Positions 36,701 through 48,214 of a stretch of 64,000 bases of DNA are shown here, in pieces. The notes beneath the pieces are model-generated. The model was not told the origin of the DNA. It saw only the letters and a list, made by a program, of their open reading frames with translations, and searched no databases. Source of the DNA: Paragonimus westermani (lineage: Eukaryota; Platyhelminthes; Trematoda; Plagiorchiida; Troglotrematidae). The translations under genes were made by a program, and so were the position numbers. Where the stretch lies: NCBI GenBank assembly GCA_008508345.1, contig QNGE01000288.1, positions 186,001-250,000 of the forward strand, read 5' to 3'. Position 1 is the stretch's first letter; each line of letters starts with the position of its first letter.

Positions 36701-38400
36701 AAGATGGGGCAGCTTTCTGCAATGACTAATGGCAAACAATTATGGCGCGTTTATTAGAAAGGACCTATGGAAAAGTCACCCCAACGGAAGTACAGAACTG
36801 AAGTTAACTGACAGCATCAGGCACAAACCGTCCTGTTCAGGATGCTTAATGCATAACAGAAATATAAAGGACCAACAAATCTAGGAAGTGATTATTTTGA
36901 AGTATCCTACAGCTCTACTGTCACCATACTTATCACCGTACGATAGTCTTTGCCTAGTATTCACGTCAGTGAATCCCAACCTACCATTCTAACTATTAAC
37001 TAATTCGCCATATATTTGCTAGTGAGCTACAAACTATGTAACATATGCTTTCGTCCCGCATGCTGAATACTGCTTCAATGCATTAAATGCATGAACTGAA
37101 CTAACATCACATTTTAAGTGTTAACAGACAATTAACACAAAGTTTTACGTTTAAGGATTTTTGCTCGCAAAAGTAAGAAAACGGAAGAAAACGAAAGTAA
37201 GAAAACTCACGGGCGGCTAGCTATACAGTTCTGTAAATCGAATCATTCGAAGTGACTGGAAAGTGTGGATTGAGTTTACTCACTAATTTCTCTAAGCTCT
37301 GCAGTCCATGAATCTTGTTCAGTAAATACAAACTAGGGCAATATTTATCATAAGCTTAACAAGTGCATGAATAAACATCATGCAGTGTGATCACATAACC
37401 GATTCTCCTGCTCGTTTGTTGGTACTTAATTAAACACGCATATACGCTTGTCTTGATGCCGTCTATTTTGCATAGACCCGCATGTTCAACTTAACTGGTA
37501 AGTTTGAGAGGATGGGTTCTCACTTTGGTTGAGTGCATTTCTAAATACAAGTATCATGCATACCTTCCCTTTACAATATCGTACTTTTATATACAAATTA
37601 ACTTGCCTTAACACGTTCGTAACAATGCGCGACCGTTTTACGAATCAAAGGACTGTATCCTTACCTGTTTGGCTGCTTTGCATTGTTTGTGAGTAAACAT
37701 GGAGCATATATACAATTTTAGAAATTCAAATAGACTGTATCAGGGACGTTGTTTTTTTGATCTGTGCTTAACTAACGACTTTTCCATAGGCACACCACCA
37801 AGATCCGAAGCCTGATTTTGTCAGAAATCAATTCGGCTACAAGTAAACGATGGAAAGTGCAGTTCCCTGCTAAAAAATTAAGTTCTGATCTTACAAAAAA
37901 GAAAATGTTTTTGAACGTTTACTGCACGAATTGTGTGGAAGTCCGTTTTGTGAAAGTCTATAAATTCGGCGTTTGCATGTTTGAGAGTCATAAATAATGA
38001 AAATAATTACGGCTTGTTTATTTATTTCATACAAGGGACTGTAAGGCTATTGTTTCGGATTACAACTTAAGCGGTTTTGGTCCACTCTTTCTGATGGATT
38101 TTCCAGGTAAATTTTCTACCATTTACATGGGTTGCTTCCGGAGAGCGCATAGTCAGAATGAACGACGAAAGTCGAATAACCTGGTTGCAAAGTAACTTTT
38201 GTCACTCTAAAAATTTTGATGAGTTCTGTCTATTTTTGAGCAACTTTACAACTTACGCTGAGGGGATTGAGATCGCGGTTGTTCCGATGTGACTGATGTC
38301 TAAACCTGTGCAATGCTTGTAACATTTGCAAACCAAATTCCTCGTTCATTAGATTGAACGGAAGATGAGTGTAAATCTTATAGCCTTTAACTAGTGATTT
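33730..38400. other. no recognisable gene
   Basis: Nothing assignable was found: no TE domain, RNA gene or exon pattern. Frames are at most 86 codons. Confidence 0.5.
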
Positions 38401-38410
38401 TGTGACACTC

Positions 38411-38640
38411 AATCAGAAGAGCAGACGGAGACGGTAGTGGAAGATTAAACATCAGGCAACAGTAGTTTAAGCACACTTGCCCGTGTTAGTCTGGCTGTCC
38501 GTTAACTGAGCGTCTTCGTGCTTAACGTTGACCTAACGGTTTGAAAAGAGAACGGAGCAACCGTGTAAGAATTACCGCCGCAGCTTCAACCCTTGCGCGC
38601 TTACCAGTTTCGATCACGCGTTATGCAACCCCCTCTTCGT
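38411..38640 (-). repeat. gypsy 3' LTR, degenerate
   Basis: This shares the AGAAGAGCAGACxGAGAxGGTA start, a GTAGTTTAA segment and the TGCGCGCTTA...GTTTxGATC end with 42638-42830, in the same order and orientation. Exact termini and a target-site duplication are not resolvable by eye. Confidence 0.6.
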
Positions 38641-38689
38641 TGAGCATCGTCCCCGGTGCTCATTAGTAACCTTGACTTCCAGACAGACT

Positions 38690-39864
38690 TCCGGGAATTC
38701 CAATGGTGGTTCACGGACAGTAGTTTGTGTGTATGGCTTTAGTCGGTTAAAATGAACCATGTCTGCCAGCACCTGTCAGTTCCCTCAGTTTGACAGCTTG
38801 CCTTCGAGTTTATTCACCCGATGACGTACGGTAATATCAATTTTTTATGCATTTTCGCTGAGACTGGCGGAGTCAGGATCGTATTGTGCAACCACACTCT
38901 TTCGCTAACCTTTAGAGAGGCTAAAATTATTCCCTTATAGCAATGGTCCTTCTGGTGTTTGTGAGATGTTTCCGAATGTGTTCATGTCAAATAATAGGCC
39001 CGCCGAGTGTACCAAGAAGGTTGTTTACACGTTGTGCAGCGGACCATCGGGCATCTGAAGGCAGTCTCATTTACTGATCGATGAGTCGACGCTAGAGTAA
39101 CACTGCGGCAGACTAACAGGCACTTTGGTATAGCTAAGTCCAATCCGACGATATTCACACCCCTAAAAGCCTTAAGGATACTTTTAAAGGATCGACTCGT
39201 CCGTTTCGCTTGTCTATTGCCCTGTGGGTGGTAAGCTATAGTCAACGTTTCATCAATTCCTAGTAGCCTACATATTTCGCGAATTAGATGGAGTTCAAAA
39301 TATGCGTTGGCCAGCTGCTCCTCAAAGACATACCCAGGAGCAACATGTACCGGTATGCTCGAGGTGTCTCAAGCAATGGCTTTACAAAGCCAATACCAAT
39401 CAACTCTGTAGGGTACCCCCCAGTCATGAGTCGCAGAGGTACTGGACGTCCTGTTTGGTGGTTTTTTGAAGATACCCCATTTTCCGCAAGATTAAAATAA
39501 CAACCTGACATTTCTGCGCAGACGCGTCACCAAAATAGTTGTCGTTTGGACATCCCCAATTTTTTCTATACCTATATGGCTGACCGTGTGATGTACGTTT
39601 GTTGGAAGTCGCTTACCACGGACTGACAAACCACATATCTTCCCGTTTAAGCATGTCCATATGGGATATTCAGCACTTCCAGTATCTTGAGCTGTCTCCA
39701 TAGCGCCAAAGGCAGTGAGACTCTTGGCTTTTCCCTTCCATTTCTTTGCTCACCGGTCTATCACCATTATAATTCCCGCACCTTTTGCAGATTACTGCAG
39801 TTTTCAGATCTGGTGGTTGAGCCTGTTGCCAACGGCCATATTCTGCACTCTGTAGATTAACCAA
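38690..39864 (-). pseudogene. gypsy integrase remnant
   Basis: Three consecutive frames show the domain order. An HHCC-type N-terminus includes VHHTVSHIGIEKI (39492-39701). The catalytic core start is GYPTELIGIGFVKPLLETPR (39284-39511), where G replaces the expected D of IDFVGPL. The end of the core is MTIAYHPQGNRQAKRTSRS (38982-39245), matching the TTPYHPQGNGQ-E-R motif with K in place of the final catalytic glutamate. A GPY/F-like C-terminal module (VWLHNT...LPYVIG) is recognisable at 38690-38920. The changed acidic residues and frame breaks exclude activity. Confidence 0.82.
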
Positions 39865-39989
39865 TGCTATATGTTGCTTAGTACAGGATGGAGAGTTGCC
39901 ATGATTGCGCTTCGATAGTGTGTCAATGTTGTAGTGTTATTTTGCCGGAGCTATGTTCACATACGAAGTTATATTCCTGTAAGATCCCT

Positions 39990-40310
39990 TGCAATGCTGC
40001 TAACTATCCCCCCGAATCTTCAAAGTTTTGAAACCAGCGGAGGGACTGATGGCCCGTGAACACAATAATTCTCTTACCTATGAGATGGCGCCGATATGGT
40101 GCGAACGCTACCAGCACAAGCATTTCTTTAAACTTCGTACAGTGGTCCTCGCATTTACTTCAACATCGGCTACCGTAATCTGTCACCCGTCCTCTATTGT
40201 CTTGTTTTCGTCGCGACAAAACTACTCCGATTGTGCTGTCGCTTACACGGTTGTCCAAAACAAACTCCCCGACCCTCGGTGACAGATCAGGAAAATCTAG
40301 TACTGGTGCT
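39990..40310 (-). pseudogene. gypsy RNase H remnant
   Basis: The minus strand reads EFVLDNRVSDSTIGVVLSR, a short gap, then SKCEDHCTKFKEMLVLVAFA and HLIGKRIIVFTGHQSLRW. This is the order of the gypsy RNase H domain (D-A-S..IG.VL; TKE.LA.V.A; TDHQSLRW). Of the acidic residues, the first (DNR for DAS-type) and the D of TDH (GH here) are altered, and a stop follows the SRC segment. The tether to integrase (LQEYNFVCEHSSGK) continues to about 39960. Confidence 0.75.
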
Positions 40311-40439
40311 GCGTACAGAGCTGGCCGTAGTGATTTGTAAACATAGTCGTACTTTCCTGCCCACGCGAAATTCTGATTGTTTTTAGTAGTCCGGTTGGGG
40401 GAGTGGAAATGCAGGTAGAGTCGGTGATGAAGAGACGAT

Positions 40440-41484
40440 AATGAGATGCGAGCCTCAGGAAGCTGCTCAACTCATTGGTATCCTTCGGTGTGGGCCAAGG
40501 TCAGATTTGTTCCTTCCTTCTTGGATCTGTGTGGATACCCGACTCACAGGTTTTGTCCGGGGACTATTATCTTTCTAAGTTTTTGTTTTGAACCAACTTC
40601 TGCCAGGTGGTCCAGAACGAAATCCAAACTGCGCACATGCTCCTGTTCGGACCTTCCGCCGACTGTGATAGAATTCAGATACAGTAAGCACGTTCTGGGA
40701 AGCAAACCATGCAGTGTTTTACGCACTGAGCACTAAAATGTCGTCGATGCGTTTGACACTTCAAGGAGCAGAACCTGGAAATCATAGTCCCCAATATGCA
40801 GTGAAAGTCGCCTTGGCTCGGATGTTTCCACCCGTCAGTAACCCGGTGCTAAATTCAACGTGCTGAAACACATGGCTCCGTTAAGAGCAACAAAGTCGTC
40901 GTCGATCCTACTTAATGAGGATGAACCCTTCTTTGTCGCTTGAATGGGGCCTCCCGTGGGCGACACACAATCCTAGGTTCTCGTCTTTATTTTTTACCAA
41001 AACTGATGGGACAGCCTGCGACGAATGAGGGTCGGACTACATTGTTTTGTAGCATGTCGTCAACTATCTTACGTACCTCATCCTGGAAATGTGTAGGTAT
41101 CCTTTGTGGGGGTATCCTGATTGACGGCGCATCCCTCGTATTAATTTCATGCCTCAGAATGCTTGTGCGCTGTTGCGCTGTTCCCTCCCAAGCCAGAACA
41201 TGTGGTCGACATTTAAGTATTGACGTCAGGCATTCGGCACTTCGCGAGGTCTCAAAAGCCCAATTAAGTCGGATCACTTTGGCAATTAGACGATTCACGT
41301 CAAATGAGGCCACAGTGACATCGAGGGAAAAGTCGATTTCTGCCGAGACTTCGAACATGAATGTCAAATGAGCAATGTTGGGCGTGACTCTTACCCTAAG
41401 GTTGTACGAAGCGGGCGCGCATCTGGGAGGACCTAGCAAATCCAACCAAAACAACATAGAATTGAAGGTTGGTACTAACTGCAA
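40440..41484 (-). pseudogene. gypsy reverse transcriptase remnant
   Basis: The frame 40987-41484 ends with the RT entry motif INTRDAPSIRIPPQRIPTHF and DEVRKIVDDMLQNNVVRPS, typical of Ty3/gypsy. The middle section is broken: KATFTAYWGL is visible near 40800, then the frame shifts. The catalytic region is at 40544-40726: RTCLLYLNSITVGGRSEQEH, with YLNS in place of Y-L-D-D, so both catalytic aspartates are lost. LDFVLDHLAEVGSKQKLRK follows, as expected after the box. Confidence 0.8.
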
Positions 41485-41527
41485 AAAATGTGCTGTATAT
41501 GGCTTCCGACTGCTATAACCGGTGAAA

Positions 41528-41775
41528 TTACTCTGACCTCCGTCGGTATCTGGTCACCACTGGCACAGGTTTGGCCTGTAGCCTTAGAGTCAGCGAACTG
41601 TGCGTTTGCCGACTACGCTTACTGATGTTCCCATGTCCACTACACTTGCAAGTACTACTCCAAATACTGCCTCCACCGCAAGCTCTGCTAGTGGTTGCGG
41701 ACAGTCGGTAATTGACGAAACACACACGACCACAGTGTGTGACTGCTTTAGTGTGGTTTTCGGCTGCCCAGACAT
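41528..41775 (-). pseudogene. gypsy aspartic protease remnant
   Basis: VVDMGTSVSVVGKRTVR (near 41600-41650) corresponds to the retroviral-type protease active-site region, LVDTGASVSV in the family. The catalytic D-T/S-G is D-M-G, so the motif is altered. The frame ends shortly after, and the neighbouring frame (41528-41725) takes over with basic residues, indicating a frameshift. Confidence 0.65.
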
Positions 41776-41948
41776 TGGTTTCGGAGACTTGACGATTTAC
41801 CTTAAATGCGCGGTTTATATGATTTGCTGGACCTGGGTTGCCGTTCTCAGTCTCTATATCGCGAGTGGCTAGATCCCTAATGTCAGTTTGAGCTTCCCCT
41901 GTGCAACGAAGGGTTGTTCCCCTCGCTGACTGTCCGTGGAGGGACGCA

Positions 41949-42338
41949 TTACTGTGACGGACGGCTTATAGCTGCCTCGACACTCTCGAGTTTATAGGCC
42001 AACTGTACCGTAGAGTCTAGGTCGCTGGGTGGCTGAAGCAGTGACTCTCTTCTTATGTTCGTTGACATAACTTCTGTTAGTTGTTCAAGAGTATGCTTCT
42101 GCAGTTCCTCTGGAAAGTCTTTCTCATAACCCCGTTCAGCCAGGCATCGCATCTCACGAACAAACGACCGTATGGTTTCTCCCTCAAGTTGTCTACAAGT
42201 ATGGAACTGTTGTCGATAGACTGTTGGACGCAAGGATGCTTCCAGTGGGCGCTGCAGTTCCGTGAATGTTCCGTCCGGCACGACGTTGTCCAAGATTTTT
42301 TTCCCCACGACAATATCGAAGGTAACTCTGTTTAACAA
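41949..42338 (-). pseudogene. gypsy gag fragment
   Basis: This 129-codon frame has the retrotransposon gag (capsid-like) pattern: RPTVYRQQFHTCRQLEGETI, then SFVREMRCLAERGY and ELQKHTLEQL, then SDLDSTVQLAYKLESVE. The Q..GE.I..F...LR..A motif is diagnostic of gypsy gag. It stays open upstream toward 42360 but no start was fixed. A zinc knuckle is expected next, but no intact CCHC was found before the protease. Confidence 0.8.
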
Positions 42339-42637
42339 GTTCGGAATCAGGTTGTCACGGGACTCCAGTAATAAGTTTCAAGGATAGGCCAGTACTTGTC
42401 TTCCTCAACAGGGATAGTGCCTCCTATAATGAGTCTGCTAGGATGTGGGATAGACACCTGTAATCCCGTGGTTGTGGGTTACATAAAAAATCTGTCTAGG
42501 GTGTTCGTCAGTGTTTGTTTAAGGTTGTCGAGGTCTCCGGAGTTGAAAAAAAATAACGGAGCGTTTATATTCTTCAGATTTCTTCATGGATCTTGACATT
42601 CCAATTCCTGGTAAGATCGCCACCTTGCAGCATGCAA

Positions 42638-42830
42638 CCAGAAGAGCAGACAGAGATGGTATCCAAAGGTACATTACGCAACGTGCATCGGTAGTTTAAA
42701 CACGGTTGCTCCCCTAGCTCCTCTGATTGTTCGTTTACTCAGGGTCTTGCTACACAATATTGACATAGTGGTCAGTTAAAATTCATTCCGTGCGCGCTTA
42801 AAAGTTTTGATCGTGCGTTGTAATTTTTAG
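42638..42830 (-). repeat. gypsy 5' LTR, degenerate
   Basis: This is the partner of the block at 38411-38640, on the gag side of the element. Between the LTR and gag, the minus strand contains TGGCGATCTTACCAGGAATT (complement of 42604-42623), which sits where a primer-binding site should be and starts with TGG as tRNA-primed sites do. The tRNA was not identified. Confidence 0.6.
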
Positions 42831-42839
42831 ACTGTTGAC

Positions 42840-45280
42840 TGGTACGGGTCATATAGTTAAGTATATACACAAAGAATCTGCCACTTGGATACTACCTCTG
42901 ATGATGGAACTATCGCTGTGAGCCAAAAATGTGGATGGCACAAACGTTGTTCGTCGGGGAAATCAACGCACAGGTGTAGGCTTCAACAACACATCAAACA
43001 CACGCTAATTTACAGATGACATTGATCCATTGACGTCACGGTTGCCACGGTCACCAATTCTTACTTCACCTATGAAAAACACCATTTCGTACCAAAGTGC
43101 ACTCCACCGTTCCTTTCTGTATTTCTCCTCGGTTACTTTGTGATCCAGAGAGATACCCACAAGTGATAGTGTAAGTAGTATAATACAGTCGCTCATCCTC
43201 ACGACACTATAACCCATGTAATGACAGTTAATTATTGTCAGCTGTATTGATGTTTTAACGCAGACCACATTTTCCTATTTCTTGTCGGTCAACAAAAGTT
43301 GTGGTCCTATCTTGTTGCTTCCTTGACTCTTACTGGGGCAATACAAAAAGTAGAACTTGACTAACGTGTGAAATCAAAGGGTTATTAATTGGCATCACCT
43401 CGCCATACTTGCAGGTCACACTTTCCTACGATAACAGAACTAGCCGGATTGTTGGAGTTCATCGGCTGACATCACAGTTACCACAGTCTGCGCAAAAACC
43501 ACAGAATACTCGAACAGTTTCAAATGGAACAGCCAACTGTTCCAAAACCGAAAGTTTCATTGTGACTGCACAAAGCCGATGATGATATGGACTTGCTAAA
43601 AATGTTATTAACAAAAACAAGTAAACTCAATCAATTCTAATATTATCTATCATCCGGATATCGACCTCTTCCGTTATGGAGCTTGTTCATTTTCGAATCC
43701 CTTCAACATGTGCTTACGAATTCACATAAGAGCATGTCCAACTATGTAGGCAGAATTGGGAAGCGATTATATCGTCAGGTAAAGGAACAAATTTGGGTGC
43801 GGATGTAAATCAAGCTTAGATGAAAGTGCGGAAAGTATGTGATTGTGAATTTAGCAGTGAACCACAAACAGCCAGCATCATCACTTGAACGCTACTCTGA
43901 AATCTGCCGGACCCAGAGCAAGTTGGGCAAGTTTTTTGCGTCCGTTGCGTAAGACAGAATCAGTGACTGCTAGGGATTGCAGAGACGATAATAATCAAGA
44001 AATCAATACCTCCTCTGTGAGTATGTTCAGGAAAAACACTATGTCATAATCCATTTACTTTGATAATGAGTTAGCCGAAGTGATCTAATGGCACTGCGTT
44101 TGAGCTTAGAGTAATCTACATGATTTCGTTCGTCTGTTCAACAATGTTCGTAGTTCGCTTGTGTCATAAACGTACGGTGCATTGCCACAGGTAGGTGATG
44201 ACAGTCACATGATCATGAGGAGTACATCACGAAGTATTACGTTGTGGTCTGCTGTTTTGAAATTCGTTGCGGAAATAGGTTGTTTTGTGGTTTTGCCTTC
44301 GCAGATTTTCTAATAGGGGCAAATATTAGTAACCGTCATACGTGTTCCCTACGTTCACCATGGACAGTGAACTGCTAGAAGTTGACTGGCGCCAATGACA
44401 CCGCATGTAGGAAAAAAAGTGGGGTCCGCTTGTTAATGAGAGCACTAAGAAGACTCTTTTCATGCCGCACAACCTCCTTTCAGTTTAAATTGAAAGAGAG
44501 TATTACAGTCAAACTGTTGGGCTAACAGTCGAATTTTTAACGAACTGAACAGGGGGGAACTGTTCAGATTGGTGGACAAAGGGCAGTTTTCAGAGGATGT
44601 GTTCACAACAGTTTTTAGTGTAACCCAGAACCGGTGATCTCACGTGCATAACACAAACTCACGCTGAGGTTCGGACGGGTTTGACATTCTCCCCATGGCT
44701 GAATTGAAATCGAATGTTTCATCTTCTGGACACAAATAAAAGAGACACAATGGCAATCCTACAGGAAACTAACACAGATCGGTCAGTAAACAAGTTTTCG
44801 CAAGCGAACAATCGTAATATAGAAACAGAATCTGATTCAACAGTATCACAATGAAAACAGCAATCAATACAATCAAACATTTTCCGTAATTCTTAATGAT
44901 ACCATATAAGAAATTTGGCTGTTTCACTCACAAAACTGGAGTGTAAGAAGCGTTATTAGTAATGAAAAGTTTGTAAATGGTACCTTAACCTGGTGAGGAT
45001 GCGTGAGTTTACTGGTTTTAATTCATTTTTCGTTTATTGTATATTAGTAAAACAGCTACAACGTCGTTGTGGCAGCAGTTTTCCTCTTCTTCAAACGGAG
45101 TGAGTTTCCTTTCGTATACGAAAAAAATGGAAAACTCCGATGGAATGAATGTGATCCGAAGTTTTAGTAAAATGGTACAAATGATATTTCCAAGTCAGAT
45201 CTGAAAAACATCATATATCATAACATCGGACGTAACATAGTGTTTAAACGGCCCATTACCGGTCAATCACTTCTGTACGA
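42840..45280. other. no recognisable gene
   Basis: No assignable feature was found. If the downstream transposase remnant had long terminal inverted repeats, one would be expected in 44.4-45.3 kb; none was obvious. Confidence 0.5.
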
Positions 45281-45289
45281 TGAATCAAC

Positions 45290-46583
45290 ATGGCGGTGAA
45301 CAATGAGAGCACCTTTAGAAGGATATTCAAGCTAAAGTACCAAAAGTTTGAAGACTATGTTGAAGACTTGCGCAGATTTCAACGGGAAACCTGTACAAGC
45401 TTTTTCATCAACACTTCGCAGACAGCTGCAAGTGCTAAGAAACATAGAGGAATAGACCTGTCGCCAAGCCGCCTATATGGAAGTGTAGTGTACAAATGCG
45501 TACACTGTACACGGCCAACGAAGCCCTTCAAACGGTCATGTTTACTTAATCCATTGTTACTATAAAATGTAGTTTTGCAGAATACAGATGTCAAGCCTCT
45601 TGGGTCATCCATTATCGCATCGATAGATATCAAATCGAGAAGGCAAACCTGCTGCACTCACACAACTTTCAGGTTGCTAAGCCGAATATTTATTCTAGGA
45701 ATGGACGTCTGGCTGTTGATGCCGAACTGCGTGTATGTGAGATGATGAGCCATTTTAAGAGCGCTCGTGAAATGAAGACGTATGTGAACAGGAAGTATGG
45801 GTTTAGAATGCGTCGGCACGATTTATCTAATCTACGCACGAGGCATAGCAAACTAGATGATCGCAACGAAATTATGAAATTGCGAGACTTCCTGAAAGTG
45901 GAATACAGCTATAGGTTTCTACTGCGAGAGAAATCATTAAGGTTCGTCGTGTACCAAAAGGTACACTCCAACTGTGTCCGAGGTGTGGAGATGTCATTCT
46001 AGGTGATGCAACTCATCATTTAAATTATGGTGGCTTTATCCTATGACATACTATGTTGGTAGACGTAACTGAAGCTAGGTTAACACACACTTATGCCGAA
46101 CGAAACTAATGTCATTTATGGGATGGTTTTGGAAAACCTGCTCAAAATGTTGCCTTGTATGTCTGCTGTTCGAGGTTTTTTGAGCCGATGGTAGGCCTGG
46201 AATTTCTGTCAGTGATTCTGAAACTACTGTCGCAATATGCCAGGGATGTTTGTCTTAGGCATCACAACGGCATCGAGATAGTAGACGTAGCCTATGCGAA
46301 AGGCACGTAGGAAGTGCGCTGTAGCAAAGAGCGCATTTTCCACGCTGACATTGTACGGGGTAACAAATGTGACTGCTGCTTCTCATCCCAATGGATGATT
46401 CCCTGTTGTCATATTGTTGCTGTGTATCGTTTGACTGACAGACCCCTTACCAGTTTGGTTGCGGGAAATCGGTGGTTCTTGTCAGCCCCAGAGGAAGCAG
46501 AAATCCCGGCTTTCAGTTTGATGAGCCGGCCTGAACCAGTCTACACCTGCGTTGGCTGCGACAACGTGGACAACACAAGGTGA
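45290..46583 (+). pseudogene. Mutator-like (MULE) transposase remnant, SWIM finger
   Basis: Three consecutive plus-strand segments form one decayed protein. 45290-45540 reads FRRIFKLKYQKFEDYVEDL and GSVVYKCVHCTR. From about 45567 in another frame comes KCSFAEYRCQASWVIHYRID, ending LLHSHNFQV, a C..C..HxH finger as in FLYWCH/WRKY-GCM1 DNA-binding heads. MMSHFKSAREMKTYVNRKYG follows, up to 46002. The third segment (about 46180-46583) reads LLSQYARDVCLRHHNG, ..VDVAYAKGT-stop, then the SWIM zinc finger CDCCFSSQWMIPCCHIVAVY (CxC...CxH). This order (finger, catalytic core, SWIM) is that of MULE transposases and of the ZSWIM1/3-like proteins derived from them. The 180 bases or so between 46002 and 46180 keep only scraps of the DDE core, so it is inactive. 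Confidence 0.65.
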
Positions 46584-46700
46584 CCAGCCGGCAGGATTAT
46601 GAAGAAACGGCGCTCTCAAGCGTCATGTAAAAGAACCCACGGCCCGATTCACGGCCACTCATGAGATGTTTTCACGAGCTATGTCCAAGTTTTCATTTTG

Positions 46701-46840
46701 CAGTGGCTATTGCCGTTATTCAAGTGAGAGTCACTGAGTCTTCCTTCAGTAGTTCCTCTGTGGGTATACCAGACAGTTAGTAGTGTACGTCTATTTTTAA
46801 ACCGATTTGCAATGCCTACTGCCGTTAGTCAAGTGAGATG
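46701..46840 (+). repeat. short direct repeat pair
   Basis: The unit CT(A)TTGCCGTTATTCAAGTGAGAG at about 46706-46729 recurs as CTACTGCCGTTAGTCAAGTG at about 46817-46836, a spacing of about 110 bases. It directly precedes the AT microsatellite and may be a minisatellite with two surviving units. Confidence 0.5.
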
Positions 46841-47340
46841 TCCATATACATATATGTACATTTACATATGTACATTTATAGATATATGTATATATGCCTG
46901 TGAATACATATATATATATATATGTAAGTATACATATTTATATAAATAATTATATATATATACATTATATTTACATTATACATTTTATTTGTATTTATTT
47001 TTATATATAGCTATCCGTATACATGCACATACATGTGTGTGTATCAACATGTATGATTATATATATAAATATATATATATCCATATATATTTCTATGCAC
47101 ATACGTATATATATATAGTAATTTACATACAGATATTCATATCTGTATATATAACGTTGTACACAGGTATGTGTGTGTGCATATAAATATATATATGATT
47201 ATCTATATGTATATATATAGATATACACATATATAATCATATATATATTTCTATGCACACATATAGATGTATATACATATATGTGTATACCTTATATATG
47301 TGCACATGAATGTATCTATATAAATATGTCTATATGTACT
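46841..47340. repeat. AT-rich microsatellite / low-complexity tract
   Basis: About 500 bases are made almost entirely of TA, TATG and CATA steps (TATATA and ACATAT strings throughout). An apparent 65-codon frame at 46989-47186 is low-complexity Tyr/Ile translation and not a gene. Confidence 0.9.
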
Positions 47341-47745
47341 TTTCTCCAATCCCTCTAGGGTAGCCAGTTGCCCATTCGGTGTATTATAACTCCATACCAA
47401 TTTGTTTTTCGCCGGTACGAAAGGAAACGAGCTCCCTTCTTTGAATGACGATGTTTGATATCACCGCACTTTCCCCTCAAGGTCAGACCGGAAGAAGTCA
47501 CCAACACTAGCTCTGCTTTATTTGCACTAGTGAGTGCCCTCATTCGGACAACTTACAATGCTAAGCAGGTGGACCAGTGATTTCCGGCCCAAGAAGGATA
47601 GTGGGACAGACACATGGTGGTCACAAAACCTGCCGATGTATGCACACCAGTAGGTTACTGCGACCCTGCGTAATTCATGCACAAAGCTAACACTGACGCA
47701 AACCAAGACGAACACTGAACGTGGTCACTTCATTAAGAAATAGCA

Positions 47746-48211
47746 CTAGTGGGAACATTGACAGTAAAAGAGAACGGTGTTTCCGCCACAGAAATTCTTG
47801 TGAGATTTTGTGTGCCCCTCTCCAAACTGGTCGACACACTGGCTAATTGGGTGTTGGGCCCCGGATCCACGGGTCTCCACGCCCACCCACTCACTAATTA
47901 GAGCGCGACGGCGAACGCGATTGCATTCATCCCTAGACAGCAGACGACAAAAATTGGCGCTAACTGGTATTACCAAATCTGGTAAACAACCTGCCTCCCG
48001 AAGTGGGATATTTTCTGGGGTGTGCACTGACAGATCACATCCACCGCCTAATGTGGATGTCCCAGTGTGCTGTTCACGCTGCCCCGCTGGGTTCAGACAA
48101 ACACCACAAACATCTGTGTCAAATAGGTTCATCGGGTCCACTGCTTGTCCCCGGTTCAGTCAACACAGCGTGTGTATGAACTGCAACCCACCACCGTTAT
48201 ATGCTGGATGA
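47746..48211. other. GC-rich block with overlapping antisense frames
   Basis: A minus frame of 131 codons (47746-48141) and a plus frame of 133 codons (47810-48211) overlap almost completely in a GC-richer block. The minus product has several Cys and Gly residues (DVCGVCLNPAGQREQH); the plus product is Ser/Pro/Arg-rich. Low stop frequency caused by GC content explains both frames without selection, but a real exon or repeat on the minus strand is possible. No family is recognised. Confidence 0.2.
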
Positions 48212-48214
48212 AAA

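Larger units (their letters stand above)
38411..42830 (-). mobile_element. Ty3/gypsy LTR retrotransposon, decayed
   Basis: The element is read on the minus strand from gag (42338) to the integrase C-terminus (about 38700), flanked by two related but diverged terminal blocks (38411-38640 and 42638-42830). The order gag, protease, RT, RNase H, integrase identifies the Ty3/gypsy (Metaviridae-type) group; CsRn1-like elements of this group are common in flukes. The span of about 4.4 kb is normal for the family. Frames are broken many times, two catalytic motifs are changed, and the LTRs are strongly diverged, so this is an old insertion without coding capacity. Confidence 0.9.

Noticed and set aside
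40940..41371. Plus-strand 143-codon frame
   Set aside because: Antisense shadow of the gypsy RT entry segment, which is the recognisable coding strand.
41600..41872. Plus-strand 90-codon frame
   Set aside because: Antisense shadow of the gypsy protease region.
46989..47186. Tyr/Ile-rich 65-codon frame
   Set aside because: Low-complexity translation of the AT microsatellite.
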